Positions 17,380 to 27,179 are shown, counted from the first letter of the stretch. The stretch: DNA of 64,000 bases from Dehalococcoidia bacterium (GCA_009692685.1 SHYS01000001.1:248001-312000); one strand, 5' to 3'. Notes: a model not told the origin generated them from the letters alone. Made by a program: numbers and translations.

Positions 17380-18993
17380 TCAGGGCGTGCGGACGATGTG
17401 CCTGCGCTGGACGTCGCGGAAGCGGCTGGAGGTGTCGAACTGGAGGCCCGCGTCGAGGTCGCGAAGGCCCCGGGGGTGGACATAGTTGCGGGCTGGGTAA
17501 TGGAGGATGACAGAAGGCGCCTGCGTGAGGAAGCGTGCCTCGAACTGACGGTAGAGCTCGATGCGCTCGAGCTGATCGACGGTAGAGCGTGCCTGCTCGA
17601 GGAGGGTGTCGGTGACGACGTCGTGATAGCCCGCAATGTTGCGACCGGCGCCTGCGATCTGCGAGGTATGCCAGGCGCCGTAGGGATCGGGGTCGGCGCC
17701 GGTGTCCCAGGCGAAGATCGCCATCGAGTAGTCGCGGGGGAGCAGGCTCTGCTGGAGCAACTGGATCGCCGGTAGCGAGGAGACCTCGACCTCTACGCCG
17801 GCGGCGCGGAGCTGGTTCGCCACCGCCTCGGCGAGCCGCGTGCGGCGTGGATCGGCGTTGGTCTCAAGGGTGAGCGCGAGGCGCTGGCTGCCGCGGGTGC
17901 GGACGCCGCCCTGCCCCCGAGGCCAGCCGGCCTCGGCGAAGAGGGCGTCGACGTCGCCGTACGAGATCGCAGGCTGAGAAGGTGCGGCCCAGGAACCGGG
18001 GACGAATGGCGAGAGGCCGGTGAGGGCAGAGTCGCCGAGGGCCTCGCGGTCGATGGCGGCGGAGATCGCGAGCCTCGTGCGGGCCTCGTCGAGCGGTGGG
18101 CGCTGGTTATTAAGGTACAGAGCAACATAACCAGCGCGTGGCAGCGCTGTCGAGGCAAGGTCAGACCTTTCCCGCGCTGCACGGGTGGCCGCGCCGTCGC
18201 CGTCGGGGAGGAGGGCGGCATCGGCGTCTCGCCGCTCCAGTGCGGTCGCGAGTGCGCCTTCATCGCGGTGGAAGCGCAACTCCAGCTCGGCGATGGGGGG
18301 TGCGCCGAGGTGGTAGGACGGGTTGGCCTCGAGGAGAGCATGGTCGCGCCCGAGTTCGCGGAGGCGATACGGCCCACTTCCGACAGGCGCGACACCGAAC
18401 GCGGCGTCGGCGAGCTGGTTCGCGGGGACACCATGGAGGAGGTGCTCGGGGAGGATGGGGAGCGCCGCACGGTTGAGGAAGCCCGCCAGGGGCGCGCGCA
18501 GCGTGAACTCGATGCTGCGGTCGTCCGGGGTGGCGACGCGGACGCCCGCCCAGTCTGCAGCGAGGCCAGGGAGGCCTCGGAAGCCCGGATCTTGGATAGT
18601 GGCGACGGTGAAGGCGACGTCGCGTGAGGTGAGTGGCGCGCCATCATGCCAGGAGAGCGCGGCGTGCAGGCGGAAAGTGTAGACGAGGCCATCGGGCGAG
18701 ATTTCCCACGACTCGGCGAGGTCGGCGAGTGGTGCCCCGTCACCAGCAGGGCGGGTGAGGCCGCTGAAGACGAGGGCGGCGAGGTCGGCCTCGGGTGTGT
18801 CGGGGAGGGCGAAGAGCGGGTTGACGCGCTCGACATGCCCGATGACGCCCTCGACGTAACGGGAGCTGCCTGCGTAGGGCGAGGTGCCGCCGAAGACGAA
18901 CCAGCCCGCGGTGATGAACGTAACGGCGGCGATGAGCCACGCGAGCGAGAACAGACGCCTGAGGGCGGGCGCACTGAGGAGTCGCGAGCGCAT
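17380..18993 (-). CDS. Peptide/oligopeptide ABC-transporter substrate-binding protein (SBP_bac_5)
   Basis: A 537-residue exported binding protein. The start at ATG 18993 precedes a basic N-terminus and one hydrophobic segment (LFSLAWLIAAVTFITAGWFVFGG, about residues 14-36), which acts as a signal or membrane anchor; there is no lipobox Cys. The mature part has the family hallmarks: LVFSGLTR...PLADLAESWEISPDGLVYTFRL (near 75-110), WHDGAPLTSRDVAFT (near 117), and a C-terminal domain with AIFAWDTGADPDPYGAWHTSQ. No permease or ATPase genes adjoin it. It lies 19 bases downstream of secG on the same strand. Confidence 0.93.
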   Translation of the reverse strand: MRSRLLSAPALRRLFSLAWLIAAVTFITAGWFVFGGTSPYAGSSRYVEGVIGHVERVNPLFALPDTPEADLAALVFSGLTRPAGDGAPLADLAESWEISPDGLVYTFRLHAALSWHDGAPLTSRDVAFTVATIQDPGFRGLPGLAADWAGVRVATPDDRSIEFTLRAPLAGFLNRAALPILPEHLLHGVPANQLADAAFGVAPVGSGPYRLRELGRDHALLEANPSYHLGAPPIAELELRFHRDEGALATALERRDADAALLPDGDGAATRAARERSDLASTALPRAGYVALYLNNQRPPLDEARTRLAISAAIDREALGDSALTGLSPFVPGSWAAPSQPAISYGDVDALFAEAGWPRGQGGVRTRGSQRLALTLETNADPRRTRLAEAVANQLRAAGVEVEVSSLPAIQLLQQSLLPRDYSMAIFAWDTGADPDPYGAWHTSQIAGAGRNIAGYHDVVTDTLLEQARSTVDQLERIELYRQFEARFLTQAPSVILHYPARNYVHPRGLRDLDAGLQFDTSSRFRDVQRRHIVRTP

Positions 18994-19012
18994 CTCGCGC
19001 TCCGGCTCGGGG

Positions 19013-19240
19013 CTAGCTGCTGGCCGCGACAGCCCAGGCGGCGAGCGAGATGAAGACGCCCGCGAGGACGATGGTGATGTTGTGGATGGTCTTCTGCACG
19101 CCTCGACGGGTGCGGTAGCCGGCATCCTGGCCGCCAATGGCGGCGCCGAAGCCCGTCCCCTTCGCCTGCAGGCACACGGCGAGGATGAGGACGGTGGAGA
19201 CAAGGATGAGTGCGATGCTCAGGAAGTCGCGAAGTTGCAT
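19013..19240 (-). CDS. secG: Preprotein translocase subunit SecG
   Basis: A 75-residue two-helix protein. The first helix is LSIALILVSTVLILAVCLQ, the conserved loop is KGTGFGAAIGGQDAGYRTRRG, and the second helix is NITIVLAGVFISLAAWAV. The loop with its G-x-G-x-x-x-G and the RRG before helix 2 identify SecG, which assists SecYE in protein export. ATG 19240; stop TAG. It sits between rplY and the peptide-binding-protein gene. Confidence 0.93.
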   Translation of the reverse strand: MQLRDFLSIALILVSTVLILAVCLQAKGTGFGAAIGGQDAGYRTRRGVQKTIHNITIVLAGVFISLAAWAVAASS

Positions 19241-19321
19241 GGTGGATCGAGGCTACGTCGCCGTGGCCGATGGAGCAAGCGCGGGCCTGCACTCCACGGC
19301 TTATGGCCGAGGCAGGTCGAG

Positions 19322-19978
19322 TTACTCCTCGTTGGTCTCGGCTGAGTCGTCGGCGGTCCTGCCTCCGGCTGCCTCCGGCTCATCGCCCTCGAGGAGATCG
19401 GCGGCCTCGACGCGGACTCGACCGCGGCCGATGCGGGCAACCATCGTCTCCGGGTCGGTGAGGACGCGGATGCCGATGGGGATGTCGAGGTCGGCAACGG
19501 TGATGACGGAGTCCTGCTGCGTCATGGAGTTGACCGATACCTCGATGTGCTCGGGGAGGTCGGCGGGGAGTGCCTCGACGTGGATGGAGTCGGCGCCGGT
19601 GAGGAGGAGGGCCTGGAAGACGTGGACGGCGGGGGCCTCGCCGGTGAGGCGGACGGGGACCGTGCCCTGGATCGGGCGGGTGAGGTCGACCTGGTAGAAG
19701 TCGAGGTGGAGGACGTCGCGGGTGACGGGGTGCCGCTGGTAGTTGCGGACGACGACGGGCCGCGGAGCGGCTTCGCCCTCGATCTGGACCTGGACGAGGT
19801 TGTCCTTGCCATGGGCGATGAGCATCTCGCGAGCGGTGCGGTAAGGCATCTGGACGGCGACGGATTCGAGGCCGCGGCCGAAGATGTTGGCGGGGAGGAT
19901 GCCCTGGCGGCGGAGGGTGGAGACGCGCTTCCCGACGAGGGGGCGCGGGGAGACAGCGTACGTATCCATATCGGCCAT
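19322..19978 (-). CDS. rplY: Ribosomal protein L25 (general stress protein Ctc type)
   Basis: A 218-residue two-domain L25/TL5/Ctc protein that binds 5S rRNA. The N-terminal domain carries RPLVGKRVSTLRRQGILPA and the K.NLVQVQIEG region; the C-terminal TL5 domain contains VTRDVLHLDFYQVDLTRPIQ and ADSIHVEALPADLPEHIEVS. The acidic tail is usual for Ctc proteins. Start ATG 19978; stop TAA. Normal length for the long form; no lesion. Confidence 0.95.
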   Translation of the reverse strand: MADMDTYAVSPRPLVGKRVSTLRRQGILPANIFGRGLESVAVQMPYRTAREMLIAHGKDNLVQVQIEGEAAPRPVVVRNYQRHPVTRDVLHLDFYQVDLTRPIQGTVPVRLTGEAPAVHVFQALLLTGADSIHVEALPADLPEHIEVSVNSMTQQDSVITVADLDIPIGIRVLTDPETMVARIGRGRVRVEAADLLEGDEPEAAGGRTADDSAETNEE

Positions 19979-20097
19979 GGTGTGGCTCCGGATTCGGCGG
20001 GCTGGTGCGGGGGTGAGATACGTACGTTAGCCGGAGGTGGGGGCGTGGTCAAAGGCGAGTGGCTAGAGTGTTTGCCTAGGCCGCGCGAGGAGGAGCC

Positions 20098-20955
20098 CTG
20101 CCGCGAATCGTTGTCGAAACGCACGTCCCCGACGGCGGTGGTGCAGCGATTGCCGACGTCGATGTCGGCCGCGATGGCGAGATCGTCGTCGTCAGTGGAA
20201 CGCCTATTCGGCGGTCGCACGCTACAGTTGGCGTCCCGGGCGTCGAATGGACCGAGTATCACGACTCCGAGCTTCGGTTCGTCTCGGGCCCGACAACGCG
20301 GCTGGCCTTCCCGTCCACCCACCCGAACGTTCGTGCTCTGGGAGACGGGCTTGCCATAGTCCACGATTTCGGGACGCCCGACGGACTCACCCACACCCGG
20401 ATAGTCGACGGGAGCGGGCAGACCACCGCGGCATTTGACGCTGGGATTTGCGTTGAGGAGATTGTGGTTTGTGGTCCACGGGTGGCAGTTACCTATTTCG
20501 ATGAAGGGGTCTTCTCACGAACGACACTCGCGCCGCAGGGAGTCACGATCTTCGATTCAGGCGGTCGGTTCGAATTCGGTTATCACTCGGCTCTCCCGTC
20601 TGCACACCGTATCTGGGACTGTTACGCCGCTGCTGCAGACGAGAGAGGACGGTTAGTGCTCGTCCCGTACGCCGCCGACTTCCCGATCGTGAGGATCGAT
20701 CTGGAGGCCAAGACGCACGAAGCTTTCAATACCCCGTCAGATATGCGCGGCTCGCTCGCTGTGTCTGCTGACGATGAGCGAGCGTTCCTCTGGAGCCCAC
20801 GTAACTACCGCGGCATGATCGTGGAGATCCATTTCGGTGAGGACTCGGCGCGGCTCGTAGGTGGCCCAATCGATGGCCGGCTCCGAGGACTTCCTGGCGG
20901 GCGATTCATACGTCACACACCGGCGGGATTCGATCTGATATCCATCGCCGACTGA
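20098..20955 (+). CDS. Beta-rich protein of unknown function, probable CTG start
   Basis: The frame is open from just after a TAG at 20077 to TGA at 20953. The only initiation site with a good ribosome-binding site is CTG 20098 (AGGAGG four bases upstream); the first ATG lies about 350 bases in, and would cut off well-formed coding sequence (VVETHVPDGGGAAIADVDVG, VVSGTP, RSHATVGVPGVEW). The 285-residue product shows repeated short beta-strand blocks ending in acidic or glycine turns, as in a beta-propeller, for example GLAIVHDFGTPDG, VAVTYFDEGVFS and AVSADDERAFLW. No signal peptide. No family recognised. GTG 20059 upstream would require reading through TAG. Confidence 0.55.
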   Translation: MPRIVVETHVPDGGGAAIADVDVGRDGEIVVVSGTPIRRSHATVGVPGVEWTEYHDSELRFVSGPTTRLAFPSTHPNVRALGDGLAIVHDFGTPDGLTHTRIVDGSGQTTAAFDAGICVEEIVVCGPRVAVTYFDEGVFSRTTLAPQGVTIFDSGGRFEFGYHSALPSAHRIWDCYAAAADERGRLVLVPYAADFPIVRIDLEAKTHEAFNTPSDMRGSLAVSADDERAFLWSPRNYRGMIVEIHFGEDSARLVGGPIDGRLRGLPGGRFIRHTPAGFDLISIAD

Positions 20956-21116
20956 GGCCGTGGAGGTCTGCCCCCCCCGCCGACGCTGAGCGGCCGCGAT
21001 CGGCGCGCGCCGTCGATTCCAGGTGTGACTAAGTGGTTCTGCGCTGGACGCGGTTGAGGCGGGATGCGCACACTCCCGACTTCAGGCGAGTCGAGGCGGG
21101 CGGCGGTCCGTGGGCT

Positions 21117-21506
21117 TCACCGTGCACTTACGTCGTACGTGCACGGCTCCTCGGCGACGCGGCGTTCGGAGGCGGTGCCGGCCTCGATGGCGGGGGCGCC
21201 ATCGAGGGGTTCGAGGACGACGCGGACGCGGAGGCCCATTGCCATCGCGGCGACGGCGAGAGAGTCGATGCGCGGGCTGTGCTCGGCGGACTCGAGGCGG
21301 GCTACGACCGGCTGGGAGACGCCCATGAGTTTCGCGAGGTCACGCTGCGAGAGTCCACGCTCGTAGCGCGCGGCGATGATGGCATCGGCTGCCTCGTAGC
21401 GCGGCTGGAGGCGCTCCCACTCCGCCTTGAGGGCTGGATCCGCCTCGATCATGGCCCGGGCGTGGGCGACAGCATCCTGTCCGCGTGCACTGACAGTCAC
21501 CTTCAC
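21117..21506 (-). CDS. XRE-family antitoxin (HigA-like)
   Basis: A 129-residue protein. I use GTG 21506, which overlaps the toxin stop codon; GTG 21509 is equally possible, and the longer frame to 21587 lies inside the toxin gene. The helix-turn-helix is AARYERGLSQRDLAKLMGVSQPVVARLES (near residues 45-73). The C-terminal part (GLRVRVVLEPLDG) is typical of antitoxins paired with DUF891/Gp49-type toxins. Expected to neutralise the toxin and repress the operon. The pair is intact, unlike the broken HigA at 7383. Confidence 0.85.
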   Translation of the reverse strand: MKVTVSARGQDAVAHARAMIEADPALKAEWERLQPRYEAADAIIAARYERGLSQRDLAKLMGVSQPVVARLESAEHSPRIDSLAVAAMAMGLRVRVVLEPLDGAPAIEAGTASERRVAEEPCTYDVSAR

Positions 21507-21844
21507 CACCTCATCCTCGCGTCGTCGAGCCGACGTAGCGCTATGGCAACTTCTCGATCGTCCAGTTTCTGAGACCGCTTGCGCCACACGTGCAGGAGAA
21601 CGATTTCACCGTCGATGACGGCGTAGGCGCTTCGATGTGCGCCAATTCGCAACTCGTACAGACGCGCGCGTGAATCGATCATCTTGGCGTACGGCATGCC
21701 GAGCGCCGGACCGACATCGGCGAGCCGGACCAGCGCGCAGGTGTAGCTGGTTGTGACGGTTGGAAAGCCCTCTCGCGCCAGGCGCTCGAAGTACCCCGTG
21801 ACAGGCTCTCGACCAGCGCGATCGCGGAACTGGACGATTCTCAC
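21503..21844 (-). CDS. RelE/HigB-type toxin (phage Gp49-like, DUF891)
   Basis: A 113-residue basic protein with the DUF891 pattern: VTGYFERLAREGFPT, then RLADVGPALGMPYAKMIDSRARLYELRIGAHR, then YAVIDGEIVLLHVWRKRSQK and a C-terminal helix. Members cleave mRNA on the ribosome. It precedes its antitoxin and overlaps it by a few bases, the toxin-first order usual for this type. ATG 21844. No promoter elements are identifiable, though the 73-base gap to hyuA contains start signals for both directions. Confidence 0.85.
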   Translation of the reverse strand: MRIVQFRDRAGREPVTGYFERLAREGFPTVTTSYTCALVRLADVGPALGMPYAKMIDSRARLYELRIGAHRSAYAVIDGEIVLLHVWRKRSQKLDDREVAIALRRLDDARMRW

Positions 21845-21917
21845 GCAGTTATGATAGCGTATGTGCTATCGATCGGCAGCGACTATCGAGGCTCGCCCGA
21901 GCCGCTACCCTCGCCGT

Positions 21918-23927
21918 ATGACCTCGATTTCCGGGATTCTGGGTGTGGATGTGGGGGGGACGTTTACCGACTTCCTCCTCATCGATGAACACGGGCTGAG
22001 GCTGCACAAGCGGCTGTCGACGCCGGACGACCCGTCGAGGGCGGTGCTGGAGGGCATCGACGAGTTTGCCGCGAACATCGGGCTGGTGGTGCACGGATCG
22101 ACGGTGGCGACGAACGCCGTCCTCGAGCGCACGGGGGCGCGGACCGCGCTCGTGGTGACCGAGGGGGTGCGCGACCTGTTCACCATCGGGCGGCAGGCGC
22201 GGCCTGACATCTACGACCTAGAGCCCGTAACGCCCGAGCCCCTCGTGCCGCCGGAGTTGACCTTCGAGCTGCACGGCAAGCTGCGGCCCGACGGCTCTGT
22301 CGAGGTCGCGCCGGACCACTCGGAGGTGCGCTCGTTGGTGCACCAGGCGGAGAGCGCGGGCGCCGAGGCGCTGGCGGTGTCGCTGCTCTACTCGTATGCC
22401 AACCCGGCGTTCGAGGAGCTGTTCGACCAGGTGGCGAGCCGCACCGAACTGTTCGTGTCGCTGGGGTCGCGGGTGTCACCGGAGTACCGCGAGGTGGAGC
22501 GCACCTCGACGGCAGTGCTCAACGCCTACGTGGGTCCCGTGATGTCGCGCTACTTGGGGCACATCGAGGAGGGCCTGCGCGCACGCGGCATCGAGGGGCT
22601 GCGCGTGGTGCGGTCGGACGGCGGGGCGACGGACGTGGCGGGCGCGATGGCGCTGCCGGTGGCGACGCTGCTGTCGGGACCATCCGCAGGCGTGGCGGGC
22701 GCCTTCGAGGTCGCGCGGCGCGCCGGGTTCGAGCGCGTGCTGACGTTCGACATGGGTGGCACCTCGACGGACGTGGCGCTGTGCGACGGCGACGTGCCGG
22801 CGCGCGGGGCGCTCGTCATCGACGGGCTGACTGCGCGCACACCGGTCGTCGACGTGCACACCGTGGGCGCGGGCGGCGGATCGATCGCACGCCTCGACGC
22901 GGGCGACGCGCTGCGGGTCGGGCCGCAATCGGCGGGGGTGGACCCCGGGCCAGCGGCCTACGGTCGAGGTCAGTCGTTCACCGTCACCGACGCACACGTC
23001 GTCCTCGGGACGCTGCCGTCGGGCCCCGGGGCCGGGCTGCTCGGTGGCGCGCTCAAGCTCGACGAGCGGCGGTCGAGGCGGGCGGCGTCCGGCCTCGTGC
23101 GGGGGTTTGGTGGAGACGCGCAGCGGGCGGCGCAGGCCGTCATCGACGTGGCGAACGCGAACATGGAGCGCGCGCTGCGGGTCGTGTCGGTGCAGCGGGG
23201 CTTCGACCCTCGAGAGTTCACGCTGGTGGCGTTCGGCGGGGCGGGGCCGCTGCACGCCTGCGCGCTGGCCGAGGCGCTGGAGATGCCGCGCGTGCTGGTG
23301 CCGAGGTGGCCTGGCTTGCTGTGCGCCCTCGGAGCGGCGCGCGCGGAACTGACGGCGACACGGACGCGCTCGGTGCTGCGACGCCTCGACCTCGAGGGAG
23401 CGAGCGCGGAGATTGCGGCTGCACTCGAGATGGTCGAGGCCGACGCGCGAGCGGAGGTCGAGGAGGCGGGCGGTGTCGAAGCGAGCGACATCGAGGTGAC
23501 GCTGGCGCTGGACCTGCGGTACGCCGGGCAGTCGTACGAGATCCCGATTCCCCTCGATGGCGCTCGATCGATCGGGGCAGCGCGTGCTGCCTTCGACGCT
23601 GCGCACGAGGCGCGGTTCGCGCACGCAGACGCCAGCGCACCCGTTGAGGTGGTGAACGCCCGCGCGACGGCTCGCGTGCATTCCACAATCGAGCTGCCGG
23701 TGCCGGCGCTCGGAGCCGGCGGCGCACGAGCGATCGCGGAGGCGCGGGTGTGGCTCGACGGGGCGTGGCGCGAGACGCCGGTGTACGCGCGTGACGACCT
23801 CGGCGCCAGTGACGCCATCGAGGGCCCGGCGATCGTGACGCAGCTCGACACCACGACCATGGTCGCACCGGACTGGCGGGCGGTCGTCGATGCGTGGGGG
23901 AACTTGCTGTTGGAGCGGGCGAAGTGA
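21918..23927 (+). CDS. hyuA: Hydantoinase/5-oxoprolinase family protein, HyuA-type ATPase subunit
   Basis: A 669-residue subunit of an ATP-dependent amidohydrolase or carboxylase. ATG 21918 gives the family start MTSISGILGVDVGGTFTDFLLID with the phosphate-binding GVDVGGTFTD motif. VVHGSTVATNAVLER (near residue 60), LSGPSAGVAGAFEVAR (near residue 253) and FDMGGTSTDVAL (near residue 278) complete the actin-like ATPase core. The next gene is hyuB, overlapping by the GTGA junction. Substrates in this superfamily include hydantoins, 5-oxoproline and acetone; I cannot tell them apart by eye, but the two-subunit layout and length are closest to N-methylhydantoinase/acetophenone carboxylase-like sets. 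Confidence 0.93.
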   Translation: MTSISGILGVDVGGTFTDFLLIDEHGLRLHKRLSTPDDPSRAVLEGIDEFAANIGLVVHGSTVATNAVLERTGARTALVVTEGVRDLFTIGRQARPDIYDLEPVTPEPLVPPELTFELHGKLRPDGSVEVAPDHSEVRSLVHQAESAGAEALAVSLLYSYANPAFEELFDQVASRTELFVSLGSRVSPEYREVERTSTAVLNAYVGPVMSRYLGHIEEGLRARGIEGLRVVRSDGGATDVAGAMALPVATLLSGPSAGVAGAFEVARRAGFERVLTFDMGGTSTDVALCDGDVPARGALVIDGLTARTPVVDVHTVGAGGGSIARLDAGDALRVGPQSAGVDPGPAAYGRGQSFTVTDAHVVLGTLPSGPGAGLLGGALKLDERRSRRAASGLVRGFGGDAQRAAQAVIDVANANMERALRVVSVQRGFDPREFTLVAFGGAGPLHACALAEALEMPRVLVPRWPGLLCALGAARAELTATRTRSVLRRLDLEGASAEIAAALEMVEADARAEVEEAGGVEASDIEVTLALDLRYAGQSYEIPIPLDGARSIGAARAAFDAAHEARFAHADASAPVEVVNARATARVHSTIELPVPALGAGGARAIAEARVWLDGAWRETPVYARDDLGASDAIEGPAIVTQLDTTTMVAPDWRAVVDAWGNLLLERAK

Positions 23928-25549
23928 CGGCCTCGCCCGCGATGCCAGCCCTGACGCCGGCGGATCTGGCGATCGCGAACGCCGTGCTCGCCTCGGTGGC
24001 CGAGGAGATGGGCGAGGCGCTCGGTCGCACGGCATTCTCGCCGAACATCAAGGAGCGGCGCGACTTCTCGTGTGCCGTCTTCGATGCCGCGGGGCAGATG
24101 GTGAGCCAGGCCGCGCACATCCCGGTGCACCTCGGCGCGATGCCGGCGGCGGTACGTGCCGTCATGGCGCTGGCGCCGTTCGCGCCGGGTGACGTGCTGG
24201 CGGTGAATGACCCCTTCCTCGGTGGCACGCACCTGCCCGACGTGACGACCGTCGCCCCCGTCTTCGTGTCAGGCGACCGCGAGCCAATCGGCTATGTGGC
24301 GACCAGGGCGCACCACGCCGACATCGGCGGCATTGCCCCCGGCTCGATGCCGGTGGCGCGTGAGCTGCTGCAGGAAGGGCTGATCATTCCACCGATCCGC
24401 CTCGTGCGCGCGGGGGAGATCGAGGAGTCGGCGCTCGCGCTGATCGTGCGTAACTCGCGCGCGCCCGAGGAGCGGCGTGGTGACTTCCGGGCGCAGCTCG
24501 CGGCGACCGCCCTCGGAGCGCGGCGGCTGGAGGCGGCGGCAGCTCGGTTCGGCCTCGCTGGGCTACGGGCGCGGTTCGAGGGTCTGCTGGCGCATGGCGA
24601 GCGCGTGATCCGCGCGGTGATCGCCGGCATCCCTGACGGCCGCTACGCCTTCGAGGACCGGCTCGAGGTCGACGTGCCCGGCACGTCGCCTGAGTCCGGC
24701 GGGCCGGGTGGCCTCGTGATCCGGCTCGCTCTCGAGATCGCGGGCGACGAAGCACGCTTCGACTTCACGGGGACGGACGCGGAGACAGAGGAGGCCTCGG
24801 TGAACGCCGTCGCCGCCGTGACGCGATCGGCGTGCTACTACGTGCTGCGCTGCCTCGCGGGTCCTGACGCGCCCGCGAACGAGGGCTGCTACCGGCCGGT
24901 GCGCTTCACCTTGCCGGAGCGTTCCGTGGTGAACGCGGGGCCACCGCGGGCGGTCTCAGCGGGCAACGTGGAGACATCGCAGCGGATCACGGATGTGGCG
25001 CTGGGCGCGCTCGCCCTCGCGCTGCCGGGTCGCATCCCGGCGGCCTCGAGTGGGACGATGAACAACCTGACTATCGGGGGCTTCGACCGCGCGCGAGGCC
25101 GGCCGTACGCGTACTACGAGACGATCGCCGGGGGTGCGGGGGGCGGACAGCAACGCGCGGGTCGCTCCGGCGTGCACACCCACATGACGAACACGCTGAA
25201 CACCCCCATCGAGGCGCTGCCGCTCGCCTACCCGTTCACGGTGGAGCGGTACGAGCTGCGGCCCGGCACGGGCGGCGCGGGCGCGCATCGAGGCGGTGAC
25301 GGCGTCGTGCGCGAGTACCTGTTCCACGACGATGCGACGGTAACGATCGTCAGCGAGCGGCGGCGGTACGCGCCGTGGGGCCTCGCTGGTGGGGAGCCGG
25401 GAGCCGTGGGCCGCAACACGCTATTACGCGTCGACGGCACGGTCGTTGACCTCGGGGCACGCGCGGAGGTGCGCGTAGCGTCGGGCGATCGAGTGCGCAT
25501 CGAGACTCCGGGCGGCGGCGGCTGGGGCGCGATCCCAATCCGGTGGTGA
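23924..25549 (+). CDS. hyuB: Hydantoinase B/oxoprolinase family protein, HyuB-type subunit
   Basis: A 541-residue partner of HyuA. GTG 23924 overlaps the hyuA stop. The N-terminal region has [22 protein letters not shown] and [40 protein letters not shown] (near residue 98) and [17 protein letters not shown] (near residue 130) carry the conserved His/Asp residues. The C-terminal half holds the [19 protein letters not shown] stretch and ends [11 protein letters not shown]. It is full length with no lesion. Repeats follow immediately downstream. Confidence 0.93.
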   Translation: MTASPAMPALTPADLAIANAVLASVAEEMGEALGRTAFSPNIKERRDFSCAVFDAAGQMVSQAAHIPVHLGAMPAAVRAVMALAPFAPGDVLAVNDPFLGGTHLPDVTTVAPVFVSGDREPIGYVATRAHHADIGGIAPGSMPVARELLQEGLIIPPIRLVRAGEIEESALALIVRNSRAPEERRGDFRAQLAATALGARRLEAAAARFGLAGLRARFEGLLAHGERVIRAVIAGIPDGRYAFEDRLEVDVPGTSPESGGPGGLVIRLALEIAGDEARFDFTGTDAETEEASVNAVAAVTRSACYYVLRCLAGPDAPANEGCYRPVRFTLPERSVVNAGPPRAVSAGNVETSQRITDVALGALALALPGRIPAASSGTMNNLTIGGFDRARGRPYAYYETIAGGAGGGQQRAGRSGVHTHMTNTLNTPIEALPLAYPFTVERYELRPGTGGAGAHRGGDGVVREYLFHDDATVTIVSERRRYAPWGLAGGEPGAVGRNTLLRVDGTVVDLGARAEVRVASGDRVRIETPGGGGWGAIPIRW

Positions 25550-25560
25550 GGTCACTCTCC

Positions 25561-25649
25561 GCTCACGGTGAGCCTGTCGAACCATGAGCGCGATCGAGCG
25601 CACTAGATCGTGGCCCTGCTCGCACTGCGACAGGCTCAGTGTGAGCAGG
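25561..25649. repeat. Head-to-head pair of hairpin repeats after hyuB
   Basis: 25561-25589 has arms GCTCACGGT/ACCATGAGC (one wobble) around GAGCCTGTCGA. 25616-25649 has arms CCTGCTCGCACTG/CAGTGTGAGCAGG around CGACAGGCT. Beyond the second copy, TGAGC words recur to about 25700 without a clear stem. Confidence 0.75.
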
Positions 25650-26521
25650 TGAGCGGCTCAGTGTAAGCGAGTGTGGTAGCTCAGTCTGACGTGGGGATGG
25701 CTCAGCATGCGCAGGCGGGGCGCTCGTCTGTCTCGACGCCCGCCGCGGTCGCCTGACCGCGGCGGGGACCGGCGCGAGGAGGCGGTTGGCAAGGAACAGG
25801 CGCAGCGTGGCCTGCGCCTCGGTGGTGGCGCCGCCGTGGAGGCCGGGCGTCGACTGCAGGCGCTTGTCGGTGGAGGCCAGCATGCCGTAGGGCGTGAGGG
25901 CGCTCTCGCGGTCGAAGCGCTCGTCGTCCCACTAGACGTGGTACATCAGCGGGATCGTGACGAGCGGCGCGTCGGCAGCCAGGCGGCCCGCGATGCCGCT
26001 GCGCGCGATCGAGGAGCCGCGCAGGCCACACAGACCGAGAACTGCCGCGGCGATGCGGGGCTCCGAGACAACGTACGGCAGCCCGAACATCGTGCCCATC
26101 GAGAAACCGTGGTAGCCGACGGCACCCGTGTCGACATCGCCGAGCGCTAGGAGGCCCTCGAGGGTGCGCGCCCAGTCGGCGTTCATGTCATCGATGGCTG
26201 TGGGGACGCGCCACATCTCGGAGTAGGCGTGGTGATCGGTGTCGGTGACCGGGCCTCGATCGTCGTGGACGGGGCCATCGATTGCCGTCGCGGCGATGCC
26301 GCGTGAGCCGGTGTAGTAGTCGCGGGCGGCGAGGTTGTTGGGGGCGAACTTGTTCCCGCCGCCGCCGTGTCCGAGGAGGATGAGCGGCGTCGATGAAGAT
26401 GCGCCATTGCGAGTCCAGAGGACGCCGGGAACCGGCCGGCCGCTGGACCAGCGGTGGTGAAGGTCCGTTCGACGATGCCGTTGTCTAGGGTGCGGGTGGC
26501 TGTGATCTCTAGGTTCGCCAT
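25563..26521 (-). pseudogene. Dienelactone-hydrolase-like alpha/beta hydrolase, frameshift plus in-frame TAG
   Basis: ATG 26521 starts MANLEITATRTLDNGIVERT. Near 26440, in a CCGGCCGG run, the sequence shifts frame, resuming as GRPVPGVLWTRNGAS and then LILLGHGGGGNKF, the nucleophile elbow YHGFSMGTMFGLP and VTIPLMYHV. TAG at 25932-25934 follows; the same frame continues WDDERFDRESALTPYGMLAS and ends with a typical C-terminal stretch. Intact relatives have Gln at the TAG position (…QWDDE), which fits CAG to TAG. The last 45 or so codons run into the repeats, so the true end may be near 25700. Two lesions; not functional. Confidence 0.75.
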
Positions 26522-26686
26522 GGCGTAACTCCTCCGGCGGGGCGCGGCGTACTGGTATCGATGGCCCGAGGGCATATCGATTGGAGGGGCGGATGGTCGC
26601 AAGCACGAGGCGCGTCGGCGGATTGCAGATTGCGATCGGTGGTTCGCGCGCCGCTACACTGAGATGGCAACGACATCGAGGTCCCG

Positions 26687-27136
26687 ATGCCCGATCCCCA
26701 GGACCGCCTGGAGCGTGAGATCGAGGAGATCCTCGGCAAGATCGAGGATTTTCCGAGCGCGAGCGAGCGTTGGGCGCGCGCGCGCAAGAAGGCGACGGGA
26801 CGCCTTGGTACGGCGATCGCCGGCCAGCAGCGCGCCGTGCTGGCGCGTTTGAGCCGCATCGACATGTCGCAGGTGATGCTGCTGTCGTTCGTGCTCATCC
26901 TCGGGTCGCTGTTCCTCGGACGGATGCTGAGTCCGCTGATCACGCAGTGGGTCCTGTACGCGGGCGTCGCGCTCTTTATCGCGTCGTTCGCGGTGCTCGT
27001 GTTCGCACCAAAGGGTGGCCGCTGCGGGCCGCCGGGTAGCGCTCCGTACTGGCGAGGGCGGCAGATCGACTACCGATCGCCCTCGATCGCCGATCGCGCG
27101 AAGCGGTGGTGGGGCGGCCGAGGGCGCAAGTCGTAG
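26687..27136 (+). CDS. Small membrane protein with N-terminal coiled region
   Basis: A 149-residue protein. It begins with a charged helix (DPQDRLEREIEEILGKIEDF) that looks like a short coiled coil, followed by a basic stretch (ARARKKATGRLGTAIAGQQ). Two adjacent hydrophobic segments (VMLLSFVLILGSLFLGRML and VLYAGVALFIASFAVLVF, about residues 63-100) form a hairpin in the membrane. The tail is basic and Gly/Arg-rich (APYWRGRQIDYR). Not recognised. ATG 26687, TAG stop. A frequent pattern in Chloroflexota, but without assigned function. Confidence 0.65.
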   Translation: MPDPQDRLEREIEEILGKIEDFPSASERWARARKKATGRLGTAIAGQQRAVLARLSRIDMSQVMLLSFVLILGSLFLGRMLSPLITQWVLYAGVALFIASFAVLVFAPKGGRCGPPGSAPYWRGRQIDYRSPSIADRAKRWWGGRGRKS

Positions 27137-27179
27137 CCTGATCTGGCTCCCACCGAGCTGCCTCGAAAGACCACTTCGT

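Noticed and set aside
22476..24228. Long frames antisense to hyuA and hyuB.
   Set aside because: They contain no recognisable domain and fully overlap well-supported hyuA and hyuB.
25650..25720. A third hairpin in the TGAGC-rich stretch after hyuB.
   Set aside because: The words are not self-complementary over more than a few bases.
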